The notes beneath the pieces were generated by a model. It had not been told where the DNA came from, ran no database searches, and worked only from the letters and a program-made list of their open reading frames with translations. Positions 1 through 8,049 of a stretch of 23,096 nucleotides of DNA are shown here, one piece after another. A program made the translations under genes and the position numbers. The DNA is from Oscillospiraceae bacterium (GTDB lineage Bacteria; Bacillota; Clostridia; Oscillospirales; Oscillospiraceae). The stretch spans positions 1 to 23,096 of the forward strand of contig JAEDJB010000014.1 of assembly GCA_016296565.1 (NCBI GenBank). The letters run 5' to 3'. The stretch's first letter is position 1. Every line of letters begins with the position of its first letter.

Positions 1-838
1 CCTGGTTGTGGGGGGAGAACAGCTGACCGTCAATCTCCGCCGGAGTCAGGTGCTCGTAGAGAAGAAAGCCGCCCTCTCCCAGCAGTTCCTCCAGGTCGGC
101 AAGGGCATACCCCGCCGTCATGGCCTCTCCCGCGCCCTGGGCCAGCTGAATCTGCCGCTGGGAGGCGTCCCCCAGTTCAGCGTCCTGGTCGTGGTAGTCA
201 AAGACCAGGGCGCTGCCCGGGGGCAGCAGGTCCCCCAGCCGGGCGACCAGATCCCGGAAAGCCTTCTGGGGAAGATAGTAGGTCAGTCCCAGCAGGGAGC
301 AGAGGGTTCTGGCCTGGCTGTCATAGGCAGGGTGCCGGAGAACCTCCTCTGCCCACTGGGAGTCGGCCAGGTCCGCCGGGATGTAGTGCACCTCCGGGGG
401 AATGGCAATCTCCGCCTTCTCCAGCCGCCGGGCCTTGTCCGCCAGAGCCTCCGGCCGGTCCAGCTCCAGCACCGTCAGGTCTTTGGCCCAGTCCGGGCGG
501 CGGTAGGGGAAGGTGTCGTACCCCGCCCCCAGCATCCAGTACTGCCGGGTACCCAACTGGATGGCGTTTTCCAGGGCCCGCTCCGCAAAGACCGCCCGGC
601 CCAGGGGGGAGGGGGCCAGCTGGCGGTCCACCACATGGCGCAGGGCCTGCTCCGGCGTGCCCTGAAACCCCGGGGCGAAAAAGCCGATACCCTGGGCCAT
701 GTTCTCTCCAATGCTGTGGTACTCTTCATCAGACAGCAGCCGCCGGGCCAGAGGGTCCCGGTGCACCGGCGCGGCGCTGTGCTCTGTGTGATAGGCCCGG
801 GCAAAGGCGCTGACCAGGGCCGTCATGGAACTTGTCAT
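1..838 (-). CDS. LCM-family class I SAM-dependent methyltransferase (C-terminus missing)
   Basis: The reading frame opens at ATG 838-836 and runs off the left edge, giving about 279 residues. The start is preceded by GAGGTGA (844-850). Visible family marks are an N-terminal MTALVSAFARAYHT-type opening, the SAM-binding GAGYDT loop at residues 104-109, an acidic LELDRPE strand end at about 124-130, and SLLGLTYYLP near 190, where the family usually has an EG(V/L)TYYL stretch. This fits the leucine carboxyl methyltransferase-like (LCM, Tcm/PPM) group, which transfers methyl groups to small molecules or carboxylates. The bacterial members mostly have no known substrate, so none is proposed here. 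It has its own promoter, and a terminator separates it from the MMPL gene upstream. Family assignment is fairly sure; the precise role is unknown. Confidence 0.82.
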   Translation of the reverse strand, partial: MTSSMTALVSAFARAYHTEHSAAPVHRDPLARRLLSDEEYHSIGENMAQGIGFFAPGFQGTPEQALRHVVDRQLAPSPLGRAVFAERALENAIQLGTRQYWMLGAGYDTFPYRRPDWAKDLTVLELDRPEALADKARRLEKAEIAIPPEVHYIPADLADSQWAEEVLRHPAYDSQARTLCSLLGLTYYLPQKAFRDLVARLGDLLPPGSALVFDYHDQDAELGDASQRQIQLAQGAGEAMTAGYALADLEELLGEGGFLLYEHLTPAEIDGQLFSPHNQ

Positions 839-857
839 AGCAATCACCTCGCTATTC

Positions 858-886
858 TTAATACCCCAAGCCCGAAGCAATGACAA
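858..886 (-). promoter_or_regulatory. Promoter of the LCM methyltransferase gene
   Basis: Reading the minus strand, a -35 TTGTCA (886-881) and a -10 TATTAA (863-858) are separated by 17 bases. The predicted start near 851 would leave a leader of only about a dozen bases before ATG 838, just enough to hold the GAGGTGA ribosome site. The short leader is the reason for moderate confidence. Confidence 0.55.
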
Positions 887-925
887 GACTTGAATTTTTG
901 CCCATTTTGTGGTAATATAAGGACA

Positions 926-963
926 GAAAAAAGCACGGAATTTTTAAAATTCCGTGTTTTTTT
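926..963 (-). terminator. Terminator downstream of the MMPL gene
   Basis: A perfect 10-bp stem (934-943 with 947-956) around a 3-base loop is flanked by an A-run on the left and a T-run on the right. Read on the minus strand it follows the MMPL stop by about 20 bases and ends in a run of U. It is symmetric enough to work in both directions. Confidence 0.85.
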
Positions 964-976
964 GCGTTTTCATTGG

Positions 977-3900
977 TCAGTCATCAGGGGGATGGTCAGA
1001 CCTGGGCCGCTTCACCACGAAGCGGTCAAAGGTGGCCAGCATCCCGGGCAGGACAAAGAGAATCAGCAGAATGGCCGACAGGGCGCCCATGGAGATGATG
1101 AGGCAGATGGGGGCAACGGAGGGGTCGGTGGAGAAGGTGCCGAGAATCCCGGTGACGATCACGATGATAAGGCCGGAGGTGAGAATGGTGTGGGTGGAGT
1201 TCTCATAGGCGGCGGCCAGGGAGGCCCGGATATCCAGGGTCTGGCGGAACTCCCGGTAGTAGTTGGTGTAGAGAATGCCGTAGTCGATGGTGGCCCCCAT
1301 GAGGATACACTGCACCACAATGTAGGCCAGGTAGAGGATGCTCTCCCCCCGCAGGCCGCTGACGGCCACCGTCAGATACACGCCGCACAGGACGATGAGC
1401 ACCAGAAAGGCGGGAATCAGGAGGGAGCGGAAGGTCAGAGCCACAATCAGGAAGATGGAGATTGCGGTGAGCAGGGTAATGAAGAGCATCTCATGGCTGA
1501 AATCGCCCTGCATTTCCCGGTACATGGCGGAGGTGCCGATCAGGTAGTAGTCGTTCTTCAGGTTGGTGTCGCAGGCCTGGACCAGCGCATCCAGAAAAGC
1601 GGTGGTTTCCTCCGACTCATCCGGCAGAATGGTGGCGATCAGCAGGATGGAGTGGTTGGTGCCCTTCAGCTGGGCGATTCCGTCAATGAGCTGCTGGCGG
1701 GTGTCGGCAATCTGGCTTCGGAAGCTGTCGTCCAGAAATTCCGCAAACCGGGCGTCGTTCACCACGTTTTCGGCCAGGTGGTTGAACAGGGTTTCTATGG
1801 ACATGGCCCAGGTGGGGGAGTAGTCATACTTGCTGCCGTAAAACAGGCACAAAAGCTCCATTTCATTTTCTGAGACCTCCGTCCCGAAGGCGCTCAGCAG
1901 ACCGGCCAGCTCCTGGGCGCTGTACTGCCGGCCGGAGAGCACGGCGTTGATCAGCGCCTGCATTCCCTTCAGGCTGCTGGCCATCTCAGCGTCCACCGCG
2001 CCGGCCAGGCTGGGGTTGGTGAGCACGTCGGAGACCAAAAAATCCACCAGGGTCTTCACGGAAATCTTCCACCCGCTGGTGTCCCCGTGCCTGCTGATGT
2101 AGAGCAGGTACAGGCTCTTCATCTGCCCGGCGTCCATCCCAAAAAGCTGGGCCATCTGCTGGGGGGTGTAGGCGGTCCCGGCAACGGAACCGTTGACAAT
2201 GGCCCGGGCCTGCTCCAGCTGGGCCAGGCTGTCCTTGTCCATCATGATGGAAAAGATGGCGCTGTTCTCGGAAATAAAGTTCAGCATCTCCTGGATGCTC
2301 ATCCGGTAGCTGTCGGCGCCGGTGGGAAAGTCGTGGTAGGCGAACAGCACCTTCATCTGGGTCTCGTCCATCCCCAAAAGCTGGGCCATCTGCTGGTAGG
2401 AGTAGGGCGTTTCCGTCAGAGCAGCCTCCATCAGCTCCAGCAGGAGGGCCACCTGCTGCACCGTTTCCTCTCCCAGGAGAGCGGAGAGAGAATCGCAGGA
2501 CAGGATGAACGCGGCGATCTGCTGGGGGGATATGGTTTTGTCCTCAATCAGCGAGCCCAAAAACAGGGCGTACAGCTGGAGGACCTGGTCCTCGTCCATG
2601 CCCAGGATCCCAGCCATTTCCGACGGAGAAAAGCCCTGGCCGGAGGCCGCGGCCATCACCAGCTGGTACAGCTGGGTGAGCCGCTCCCAGGTCCCCTCAT
2701 CGAGCATCCCACTGTAGGTCTCGCAGGGCATCACGGTGTTGACCAGATAGTCCGTAAAAGCCGGCAGGCTCATGGTCTTGTCCTCCAGGTCCGTGGTGCC
2801 GTAGTACAGGGAGCAAAGCTGGGACACCGTCTCGGTGTCCAGGCCGGTGAGGGACGCCAGCCGGGCCAGGGGACAGGGCTGGCCGGAGGCTGCCGTGGTC
2901 ATAATCTGGTTCATGCCGGTGAGCTGCTGCGTGTCCTGGATGCCAAAGAACCCGGCAAGGGCCTCGTTGGAGAGAACCTGGTTTACCAGGAAATCGAAAA
3001 AGTCCGGCAGGGTCATGATTTCGTTCTGGGCGTCGGCGATTCCGTAATACAGGCAGAGCAGCAGCTCGGCCATGGCGGGGTCTATGCCCAGGGTGTCGGC
3101 CAGCTCCTGGGCGGTCATCTGCTGCTGGACGGTGTCGGGATTGATAAAGGCAGCCAGCAGCTTTAGCTGGTTCAGAGATTCCTGGTCAATCTGGCTGGAA
3201 AAAATCGGGTTGGCGGCCACGTCCTCAATCAGGAAGGAGACAAACTCCTGGAGGGTCATGGCAGCCGGCTCATAGCTGTCATCCAGGGCGGCAGCGTACA
3301 CATACAGCAGCTTTACCTCCTCCGGGTCCATCCCCAGCACCGCGGCCATATCGTCGTAGGTGCGGGGGCGGGTCACCGCAGCCACGTTGGTGTAGGTTTC
3401 CAGGGCGCTCAGCTGGGAGAGGGCGTCCTTGTCGAACATAGAGGCGTAGTCCGGGTCCTTTGCCACCTCGTGGATCACAAAGCTGGCAAAGGCAGGAAGG
3501 GTCATGGTGCCGGTGTCCACCCCGCCGTGCTGGATGAAATAGAGCAGATACAGCTGCTTCATGGTGTTCAGATCCAGATTGTCCTGCCCCAGGAATTTGG
3601 TCATGGAGGCGGCGGTCCTGGGCTGGGTGAGCTGGTCCGCGTCCGCCAGGTTTTTCATCACGTCGATTTGATCCAGCATCTCAGGGTCCAGCTGCCCGGC
3701 GAAGGTCTCGTTTGCTGCCACATCGTCTGCCAGGAAGTTCAGCAGCTGGGACATGGTCAGCTTGGGCGCCTGCCCGTCCCGGAAGTAGTGGTAGTAGAGA
3801 ATGCGCAGGGTTTCCTCGTCCAGGTCCAGGTCTTCCTCCGGGGCCATGGCCTGGATCAGATCTACCATTTCCCCGGCGGTGCAGTTTTTCCCCAGGGTGG

Positions 3901-5134
3901 TGGGGTAGCTGACCAGGGCGATCACATTGGGGTCGTCCTCAAATTGTTCGGTTAGGGTCTCAATGCTGCCGCTGTCCTGGTTGTTGTACAGGACAACCAG
4001 GTCATTTTCCTTGGTGAAGATCTGGTAAATTTCGCTGTTGGCCCCGGTGCTGAAGGAAATGGGGGTCAGCCCCTGAAGAAGGTAGGAGCCCACCATCAGC
4101 ACCAGAAACAGCAGAGCCAGGGGCCGGCGGAAGCGGTAGCTGACAGCGGCCACGCCCTTCATGGGAATGTTTGGCTCCCGCTTGGCGGTTTTCGCAATGA
4201 TCCTGTGGGACATGAGAATGAGGCCGGGCAGCACGGTGAAGATGCTGAACAGGCTGCAGAGGACCCCCTTGGCCAGCACAATGCCCAGGTCCCGCCCGAT
4301 CTTGAAGCTCATGAACACCAGCATCAGCAGGCCCACAAAGGTGGTAAAGGCGCTGCTGGTGATGGTGGAGAAGGCGTTTACCATGGCGGTTTTCATGGCC
4401 TGCTTGCGGTCGTCGGTGTGTTGAACCTCCTGGCGGTACCGGTTCATCAGGATGATGGAGTAGTCCATGGAGAGCACCAGCTGCAAAATGGCCGCGATGG
4501 AGAAGGTGATGGTGGACACGCTGCCCATGATCAGATTGGTGCCCATGTTGATGACCACGGCGATTCCGATGGTGAGCAGGAAAATGATGGGCTCAAACCA
4601 GGAGGCGCACATGATGAAGAGAATCACCATCAGCAGGGACAGGGCGGTGAGCAGCAGAGCCGGGGTCACGCTGTCGCTGCTGTCCGCGTCGTCGGTTTCG
4701 ATCACCACGTCGTACTGGGCGTAGGTTTCCCTGATGGCCTTTTCGATGGCGTTCTCCTCGTCAGAGTCGTATTCGTATTCCGTGGTCAGATCGTAAAGGG
4801 TGCAGCCGTCCCTGTTGTAGTCCTCGCTGTCCTTGTCGTAGTCCACGTCCGCCACATAGGGCAGCCGGGACAGCTCCCGGGCTACGGTCACCCGCTGCCC
4901 GGCGGGCAGATCCCGGAACATCACGTGGATGGCCTGGAAGCTGTCCTGCTCCTCGAACTCCTCCTCCATGATGTCCAGTCCCTGCTTCATGGGGGAGCTG
5001 TCCGAAAGGTATTTGGTCATGTCGCCGTTAATCTCCACCTGGGGGATCATCAGCCCGCATACCGCAGTAAGCACCAGCATCAGCACCAGCACAAGGTAGC
5101 GCCGTTCTACGATGAAATTGGCAAATCGTTTCAT
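977..5134 (-). CDS. MMPL/RND-family exporter with nine extracytoplasmic repeats
   Basis: This 1385-residue membrane protein has the MMPL plan of twelve predicted helices: TM1 about 13-31, a first external domain (~31-155), TM2-6 (~158-308), TM7 (~337-354), a very large second external domain (~355-1215), then TM8-12 (~1217-1365). Both TM4 (SMDYS, 222-226) and TM10 (ATIDYG, 1281-1286) keep the Asp-Tyr pair that carries the proton relay in MmpL3-type transporters, so it should be an active proton-driven exporter of lipid or hydrophobic cargo. Residues ~412-1150 are nine degenerate repeats of 76-91 residues, which accounts for the unusual length (most Firmicute MMPL proteins are roughly 700-1100). 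ATG 5134 is preceded by AGGGAG. It is divergent from a TetR gene, the classic local repressor arrangement. The substrate is not known. Confidence 0.92.
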   Translation of the reverse strand: MKRFANFIVERRYLVLVLMLVLTAVCGLMIPQVEINGDMTKYLSDSSPMKQGLDIMEEEFEEQDSFQAIHVMFRDLPAGQRVTVARELSRLPYVADVDYDKDSEDYNRDGCTLYDLTTEYEYDSDEENAIEKAIRETYAQYDVVIETDDADSSDSVTPALLLTALSLLMVILFIMCASWFEPIIFLLTIGIAVVINMGTNLIMGSVSTITFSIAAILQLVLSMDYSIILMNRYRQEVQHTDDRKQAMKTAMVNAFSTITSSAFTTFVGLLMLVFMSFKIGRDLGIVLAKGVLCSLFSIFTVLPGLILMSHRIIAKTAKREPNIPMKGVAAVSYRFRRPLALLFLVLMVGSYLLQGLTPISFSTGANSEIYQIFTKENDLVVLYNNQDSGSIETLTEQFEDDPNVIALVSYPTTLGKNCTAGEMVDLIQAMAPEEDLDLDEETLRILYYHYFRDGQAPKLTMSQLLNFLADDVAANETFAGQLDPEMLDQIDVMKNLADADQLTQPRTAASMTKFLGQDNLDLNTMKQLYLLYFIQHGGVDTGTMTLPAFASFVIHEVAKDPDYASMFDKDALSQLSALETYTNVAAVTRPRTYDDMAAVLGMDPEEVKLLYVYAAALDDSYEPAAMTLQEFVSFLIEDVAANPIFSSQIDQESLNQLKLLAAFINPDTVQQQMTAQELADTLGIDPAMAELLLCLYYGIADAQNEIMTLPDFFDFLVNQVLSNEALAGFFGIQDTQQLTGMNQIMTTAASGQPCPLARLASLTGLDTETVSQLCSLYYGTTDLEDKTMSLPAFTDYLVNTVMPCETYSGMLDEGTWERLTQLYQLVMAAASGQGFSPSEMAGILGMDEDQVLQLYALFLGSLIEDKTISPQQIAAFILSCDSLSALLGEETVQQVALLLELMEAALTETPYSYQQMAQLLGMDETQMKVLFAYHDFPTGADSYRMSIQEMLNFISENSAIFSIMMDKDSLAQLEQARAIVNGSVAGTAYTPQQMAQLFGMDAGQMKSLYLLYISRHGDTSGWKISVKTLVDFLVSDVLTNPSLAGAVDAEMASSLKGMQALINAVLSGRQYSAQELAGLLSAFGTEVSENEMELLCLFYGSKYDYSPTWAMSIETLFNHLAENVVNDARFAEFLDDSFRSQIADTRQQLIDGIAQLKGTNHSILLIATILPDESEETTAFLDALVQACDTNLKNDYYLIGTSAMYREMQGDFSHEMLFITLLTAISIFLIVALTFRSLLIPAFLVLIVLCGVYLTVAVSGLRGESILYLAYIVVQCILMGATIDYGILYTNYYREFRQTLDIRASLAAAYENSTHTILTSGLIIVIVTGILGTFSTDPSVAPICLIISMGALSAILLILFVLPGMLATFDRFVVKRPRSDHPPDD
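1685..3901 (-). repeat. Nine tandem ~80-residue protein repeats inside the MMPL exporter
   Basis: Residues ~412-1150 fall into units beginning at about 412, 503, 589, 670, 750, 830, 907, 987 and 1068. Each unit has a first block like YTPQQMAQLFGMD, then a hydrophobic LYLLY-type helix, a short polar turn, a second block like MSLPAFTDYLV, and a closing acidic segment with a Leu-rich helix (LD..L.QL). The units match at protein level but are strongly diverged from one another, so this is an old duplication array, not a recent DNA-level tandem repeat. All-helical content is likely. Confidence 0.85.
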
Positions 5135-5197
5135 GGTACCTGCTCCCTCGTTCCAGCGTTCCCAAATCCGGGGTGATCCGCAGCTGGGGCCTGCTTG

Positions 5198-5209
5198 ACA
5201 GCATGCTGT
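5198..5209. promoter_or_regulatory. 12-bp perfect palindrome, candidate TetR operator
   Basis: ACAGCATGCTGT is its own reverse complement. It lies at roughly +9 to +20 of the predicted MMPL transcript, between that gene and the divergent TetR gene, which is where a local repressor would bind. A second, gapped palindrome (ACCT-N4-AGGT, 5238-5249) lies between the -35 and -10 of the same promoter. Assignment to the neighbouring regulator is inferred from position. Confidence 0.4.
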
Positions 5210-5224
5210 TTATATGATACGCTC

Positions 5225-5254
5225 ATTATAAATCAACACCTGTATAGGTTACAA
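5225..5254 (-). promoter_or_regulatory. Promoter of the MMPL exporter gene
   Basis: On the minus strand a -35 TTGTAA (5254-5249) and a perfect -10 TATAAT (5230-5225) are separated by 18 bases. The start of transcription would be near 5218, about 85 bases before ATG 5134. Confidence 0.65.
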
Positions 5255-5300
5255 TCGACAGATGCTAAAAAAGTGTTGAAGTGACGGAAGGAGTCGGTTT

Positions 5301-5867
5301 ATGGGAGTGAAATCCAACCAGCGGGTTGCTTTGACCAAGCAGCTTATCTACCAGGCGTTCTTCACCCTGCTGAAGAAAAAGAGCATCCGTCAGATTTCCA
5401 TCCGGGAGCTGTGTGAGATTGCCGGGATCAACCGGACCACGTTTTATAATCACTACGGCAGCCAGTACGATGTGCTGGCGGAGATGGCGGACAACTACCT
5501 GGGGGAGATCGCCAGGGCCATTGAAAACACGGATGTGGAGAACCGGGAGAGCGTCCACAGCCGGGTGTCCCTGGTGCTCCATGTGATCCAGGACAACCTG
5601 GAGTTTTCCACCATGCTGATGAACAACACGCTGGACGAAAAGTTTGCCCAGCGCCTGTTCTCCCTGCCGGAGATTGAGGAAATGATGAACGCGGCCCTGG
5701 CGGAGATCCAGGACGAAAAGGAAAAGGCCGCCACCATCGCCTTCGCCATCTATGGCAGCTACAAGGTCCTCCAGGACTGGATCAACGACCCGGAGCGGGT
5801 CAGCCCCGAGGAGGAAGCGGAGCTGATCCTCACCCTGGCCGGTCGGGCATGCGGCTGGAAACGCTGA
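5301..5867 (+). CDS. TetR/AcrR-family transcriptional regulator
   Basis: This 188-residue protein has an N-terminal helix-turn-helix at about residues 28-62. It runs from SIRQISIRELCEIAGI through the recognition helix with the typical TTFYNHYGS end, followed by an all-helical ligand/dimer domain. ATG 5301 sits after GGAAGGAG (5286-5293) with normal spacing. The gene is transcribed away from the MMPL exporter across a 166-base gap that holds palindromes and the exporter's promoter. The likely job is repression of the exporter (and perhaps itself) until an exported or related hydrophobic compound binds. The regulated target is inferred; the family call is secure. Confidence 0.92.
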   Translation: MGVKSNQRVALTKQLIYQAFFTLLKKKSIRQISIRELCEIAGINRTTFYNHYGSQYDVLAEMADNYLGEIARAIENTDVENRESVHSRVSLVLHVIQDNLEFSTMLMNNTLDEKFAQRLFSLPEIEEMMNAALAEIQDEKEKAATIAFAIYGSYKVLQDWINDPERVSPEEEAELILTLAGRACGWKR

Positions 5868-5914
5868 ACAAACCGCACGGAATCCTTCTTCGATTCCGTG
5901 CGGTTTGTTCTTTT
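5867..5914. terminator. Bidirectional terminator between TetR and XRE genes
   Basis: A perfect 18-bp stem (5867-5884 with 5892-5909) with a 7-base loop is followed by a T-rich tail. It begins inside the TetR stop codon and ends just before the convergent XRE gene's stop, so it can end both transcripts. Its inner stem repeats the GCACGGAAT / ATTCCGTG core of the terminator near 926-963. Confidence 0.88.
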
Positions 5915-6977
5915 ACGGTTCCGGCCGTCTGCACCGGTCCAGCAGGGCAGAAAATCCGGGCGCTTTGTGAAGAAAGCCGTACTTCGGATGCCGGGGGTCC
6001 GACAACTCCGTTAAAATTTTAGGCAGGAGCAGCGCCTGTACCTGCTCCCCGCTTTCTTTCCTGGGGATGTGGCAGTAGAAGGGGGAGTCCCCGGGTTCCC
6101 AGTCCCGCTCCAGGCTGGTGATCAGCTGGTCCAGGGCGGCGATTGCCTTGTCCGGGTCCTGGAGCAGAACCGCCAGACGGAACAAAGCCGCGGGACCGTT
6201 GTAGTCCCAGAGGTCGAACCGGCGGGAAAGGTCCTGGATGGCCGCCGCCATGGCCTCTGCCCGCGGGACGTCTTCTTCCTCCACGGCCAGATCCAGCAGG
6301 GTGCTCAGGGTGGAAAGACAAATGCTCAGATTGCGGAGCAGGGACTGCTCGGTGATCCGGGCTGCCTCCTCCCACCGGCCCTGGGCTGTGTAGATGCTGG
6401 CCTGAAGCTGAGGCTTGTCAAAGGGTGGGGCATCGGGCAGGGTGTCCAGCAGGATCTGGGCCTCCTCCGGCTCCTGGCGGGCCAGGTGCCGGCTGATGAG
6501 CATGGCTTTGGCCTGGTGGGCAATGCCGCTGTCGCTGCTGTCCGCTGCCTGGCGGTAGAGCTGCTCCACCCTCTGCTGCCAGGCGGGCTCCTCCGGGGGA
6601 CTGCCCAGCATGGAGACCAGCCCATCCAGGGTCATGGCAGTGCTCAGAACGAGCAGGTCGCAGGCAGGGTACTCCCGGAGCTTTTCTCTGGCCAGGTCAA
6701 AGGCCGCCTGCACCCCCTGGGCGGTGCCCAAAGCGCTCAGTTGGTTTAAAAATTCCCCCACCTCCTGGGGGGTCAGGTCCTCCCGGAAGGACAGCAGCGT
6801 GTTCAGGTCGGTCCCCAGCAGCCGGGCCAGGGGAGGCAGCAGGGTGATGTCCGGATAGGACACGCCCCGCTCCCACTTGTTCACGGCCGGGGCGGTGACT
6901 CCCAGGCGGGCGGCCACCTGCTCCTGGGTAAGCCCCTGTTCCAGCCGCTTCTGCCGGATGATCTGGCTGATCTTCAT
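5913..6977 (-). CDS. XRE-family HTH regulator with TPR-like C-terminal region
   Basis: This 354-residue protein starts with a lambda-repressor-type HTH (residues ~1-64), including the LTQEQVAARLGVTAPAVNKW core and the closing YPDITLLPPLARLLG. The remaining ~290 residues are helical and Leu/Ala-rich (for example the stretches around 150-180 and 195-260), resembling degenerate TPR hairpins. Such HTH-plus-TPR proteins often sense peptides or small ligands (the Rgg/PlcR-like plan), but no specific family is claimed. ATG 6977 follows AGGAGGA at good spacing. It has its own near-consensus promoter. No partner peptide gene is visible next to it, so the target is unknown. Confidence 0.88.
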   Translation of the reverse strand: MKISQIIRQKRLEQGLTQEQVAARLGVTAPAVNKWERGVSYPDITLLPPLARLLGTDLNTLLSFREDLTPQEVGEFLNQLSALGTAQGVQAAFDLAREKLREYPACDLLVLSTAMTLDGLVSMLGSPPEEPAWQQRVEQLYRQAADSSDSGIAHQAKAMLISRHLARQEPEEAQILLDTLPDAPPFDKPQLQASIYTAQGRWEEAARITEQSLLRNLSICLSTLSTLLDLAVEEEDVPRAEAMAAAIQDLSRRFDLWDYNGPAALFRLAVLLQDPDKAIAALDQLITSLERDWEPGDSPFYCHIPRKESGEQVQALLLPKILTELSDPRHPKYGFLHKAPGFSALLDRCRRPEP

Positions 6978-7009
6978 AGGAAATCCTCCTCCAATGGTGG
7001 TGTGATTCC

Positions 7010-7038
7010 ATGATATCAGCTGGGCCCCGGAGGGTCAA
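7010..7038 (-). promoter_or_regulatory. Promoter of the XRE regulator gene
   Basis: On the minus strand a -35 TTGACC (7038-7033) and a -10 TATCAT (7015-7010) have the ideal 17-base spacer. They lie about 33 bases before ATG 6977. Confidence 0.7.
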
Positions 7039-7081
7039 TTGAGGCGTGGTTTTCCCAAGGGGCGGTTTTCTTAACCGGCGG

Positions 7082-7864
7082 TTAAGCCCTCTGACCGGCC
7101 AGAAACCGCCGCTGGTATTTCAGGTTGGCGTACCCGCTGATCTGCTTCATGTACACCAGGTCGAACACCCCGCCCACAGCGCCCACCAGGGGGATGCCCT
7201 GGAGAAACTTCATGTACAGCAACTCCTTGGACAGGCCGCCGGCGGTGCGCTGGATCTGCACCTGCTTGTTGTAGTCCGGGGGGAGAGCGGGGGAGCGGAT
7301 GTAGTCGTTCACCAGATGGTCGGTCGCCAGAAATTCCTCCCCGTGGGAGACCGCCCCCTGGATGAGCAGGAGGATAAAGTACTGCTCCTCCTGGCTGTCG
7401 TAGTCAAAGCCGTACTCCAGGGCAATTTTGTAGACCGTGCGCAGGGCCATGGCGGTGAAGAGGGGAATGTCCGGCAGGCCGATGCCCAGCAGGCCCATGC
7501 CCACCCCCGAAGCCCCGGAGAGGAGCACTCCCTTGGCCCCGGTGGACCTGGCCCCCTTGGAGAAGGTGCGCAGGGTCTTTTTGCTGGGGGAGAGCTGGTG
7601 GGCGTACTGGTTCACCTGGTAGGTCTGCCGGACCTGGTCCCGGCGATAGGTCTTTTCGATGACGCCAGTGCCCTTTTCAAAGATCAGGTGGAAGGCCTTG
7701 CAGAAGGCGGCGTCCAGGGTGCCCTGGAGGCCGTCAGGAACCTTTTCTGCCAGCAGCTGGTTCAGGCGGCTGTCCTCCTTTTCCGTCCGGCCAGCCAGGA
7801 ACCGGGCTTCTTTCTTTTCCAGGGCGGCCCATTCTTTTTCCAGTGGAGTCTTTCGGATGCCCAT
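7082..7864 (-). CDS. EcsC-family protein
   Basis: This 260-residue protein matches the EcsC protein family. It has a charged, coiled N-terminus (residues 1-110), then a Gly-rich hydrophobic stretch (about 115-150) with LSGASGVGMGLLGIGLPDIP, the family hallmark. A conserved helical part follows around ALRTVYKIALEYGFD, then an acidic/aromatic region and a second Gly-rich hydrophobic stretch near 228-240. EcsC is encoded beside an ABC transporter in Bacillus, and its molecular role remains unsettled; membrane association is likely. ATG 7864 follows AGGAGGA. It stands alone with its own promoter; a small perfect hairpin (7070-7086) covers its stop codon but has no U-run. The family call is good; the function is unknown. 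Confidence 0.85.
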   Translation of the reverse strand: MGIRKTPLEKEWAALEKKEARFLAGRTEKEDSRLNQLLAEKVPDGLQGTLDAAFCKAFHLIFEKGTGVIEKTYRRDQVRQTYQVNQYAHQLSPSKKTLRTFSKGARSTGAKGVLLSGASGVGMGLLGIGLPDIPLFTAMALRTVYKIALEYGFDYDSQEEQYFILLLIQGAVSHGEEFLATDHLVNDYIRSPALPPDYNKQVQIQRTAGGLSKELLYMKFLQGIPLVGAVGGVFDLVYMKQISGYANLKYQRRFLAGQRA

Positions 7865-7894
7865 GGCGGTTTCCTCCTATGATTTGATACGTAT

Positions 7895-7924
7895 AGTATA
7901 CGGCGGGGAAGGCGGGGAAGTCAA
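7895..7924 (-). promoter_or_regulatory. Promoter of the EcsC-family gene
   Basis: On the minus strand a -35 TTGACT (7924-7919) and a -10 TATACT (7900-7895) are separated by 18 bases, about 30 bases before ATG 7864. Confidence 0.65.
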
Positions 7925-7999
7925 CGGAGCGGGAAAAACAGAAAATTTTAGCCAAATGGGGACAAAAGCAATTCTTTCTCTCGCAATTTTTTCAGATTG

Positions 8000-8008
8000 T
8001 GATATAAT
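8000..8008 (+). promoter_or_regulatory. Extended -10 promoter of purC
   Basis: TGATATAAT combines a perfect -10 with the TG of an extended -10 element. No good -35 lies 17 bases upstream, which extended -10 promoters can tolerate. Predicted transcription start is near 8015, giving a leader of about 70 bases. Confidence 0.6.
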
Positions 8009-8022
8009 ACACCCATTCAGGG

Positions 8023-8049
8023 GGTTTTCCTCCCTCCAGGAGGGGAACC
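8023..8049 (+). promoter_or_regulatory. Stem-loop in the purC leader
   Basis: An 11-bp stem containing two G-U pairs (8023-8033 with 8039-8049) and a 5-base loop lies about 10 bases into the predicted purC transcript. No U-run follows, so it is not a terminator. It does not match the purine, ZTP/pfl or ykkC-type (PRPP/ppGpp) riboswitch consensus that I can recall. It may be a stability hairpin or a protein-binding site. Confidence 0.45.

Noticed and set aside
1685..3901. Recent DNA-level tandem duplication or CRISPR-like array
   Set aside because: Periodicity is at protein level only, with strongly diverged DNA and no conserved short repeat with variable spacers.
890..5176. Long open frames on the plus strand opposite the MMPL gene (for example 2087-3166 and 4205-5176)
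   Set aside because: Their compositions are low-complexity Gly/His/Gln/Val-rich, they match no family, and they are explained by GC bias at the third codon positions of the real antisense gene.
7070..7086. Terminator for the EcsC-family gene
   Set aside because: A 7-bp perfect hairpin covers the stop codon but no U-run follows on the minus strand, so it was not listed as a terminator.
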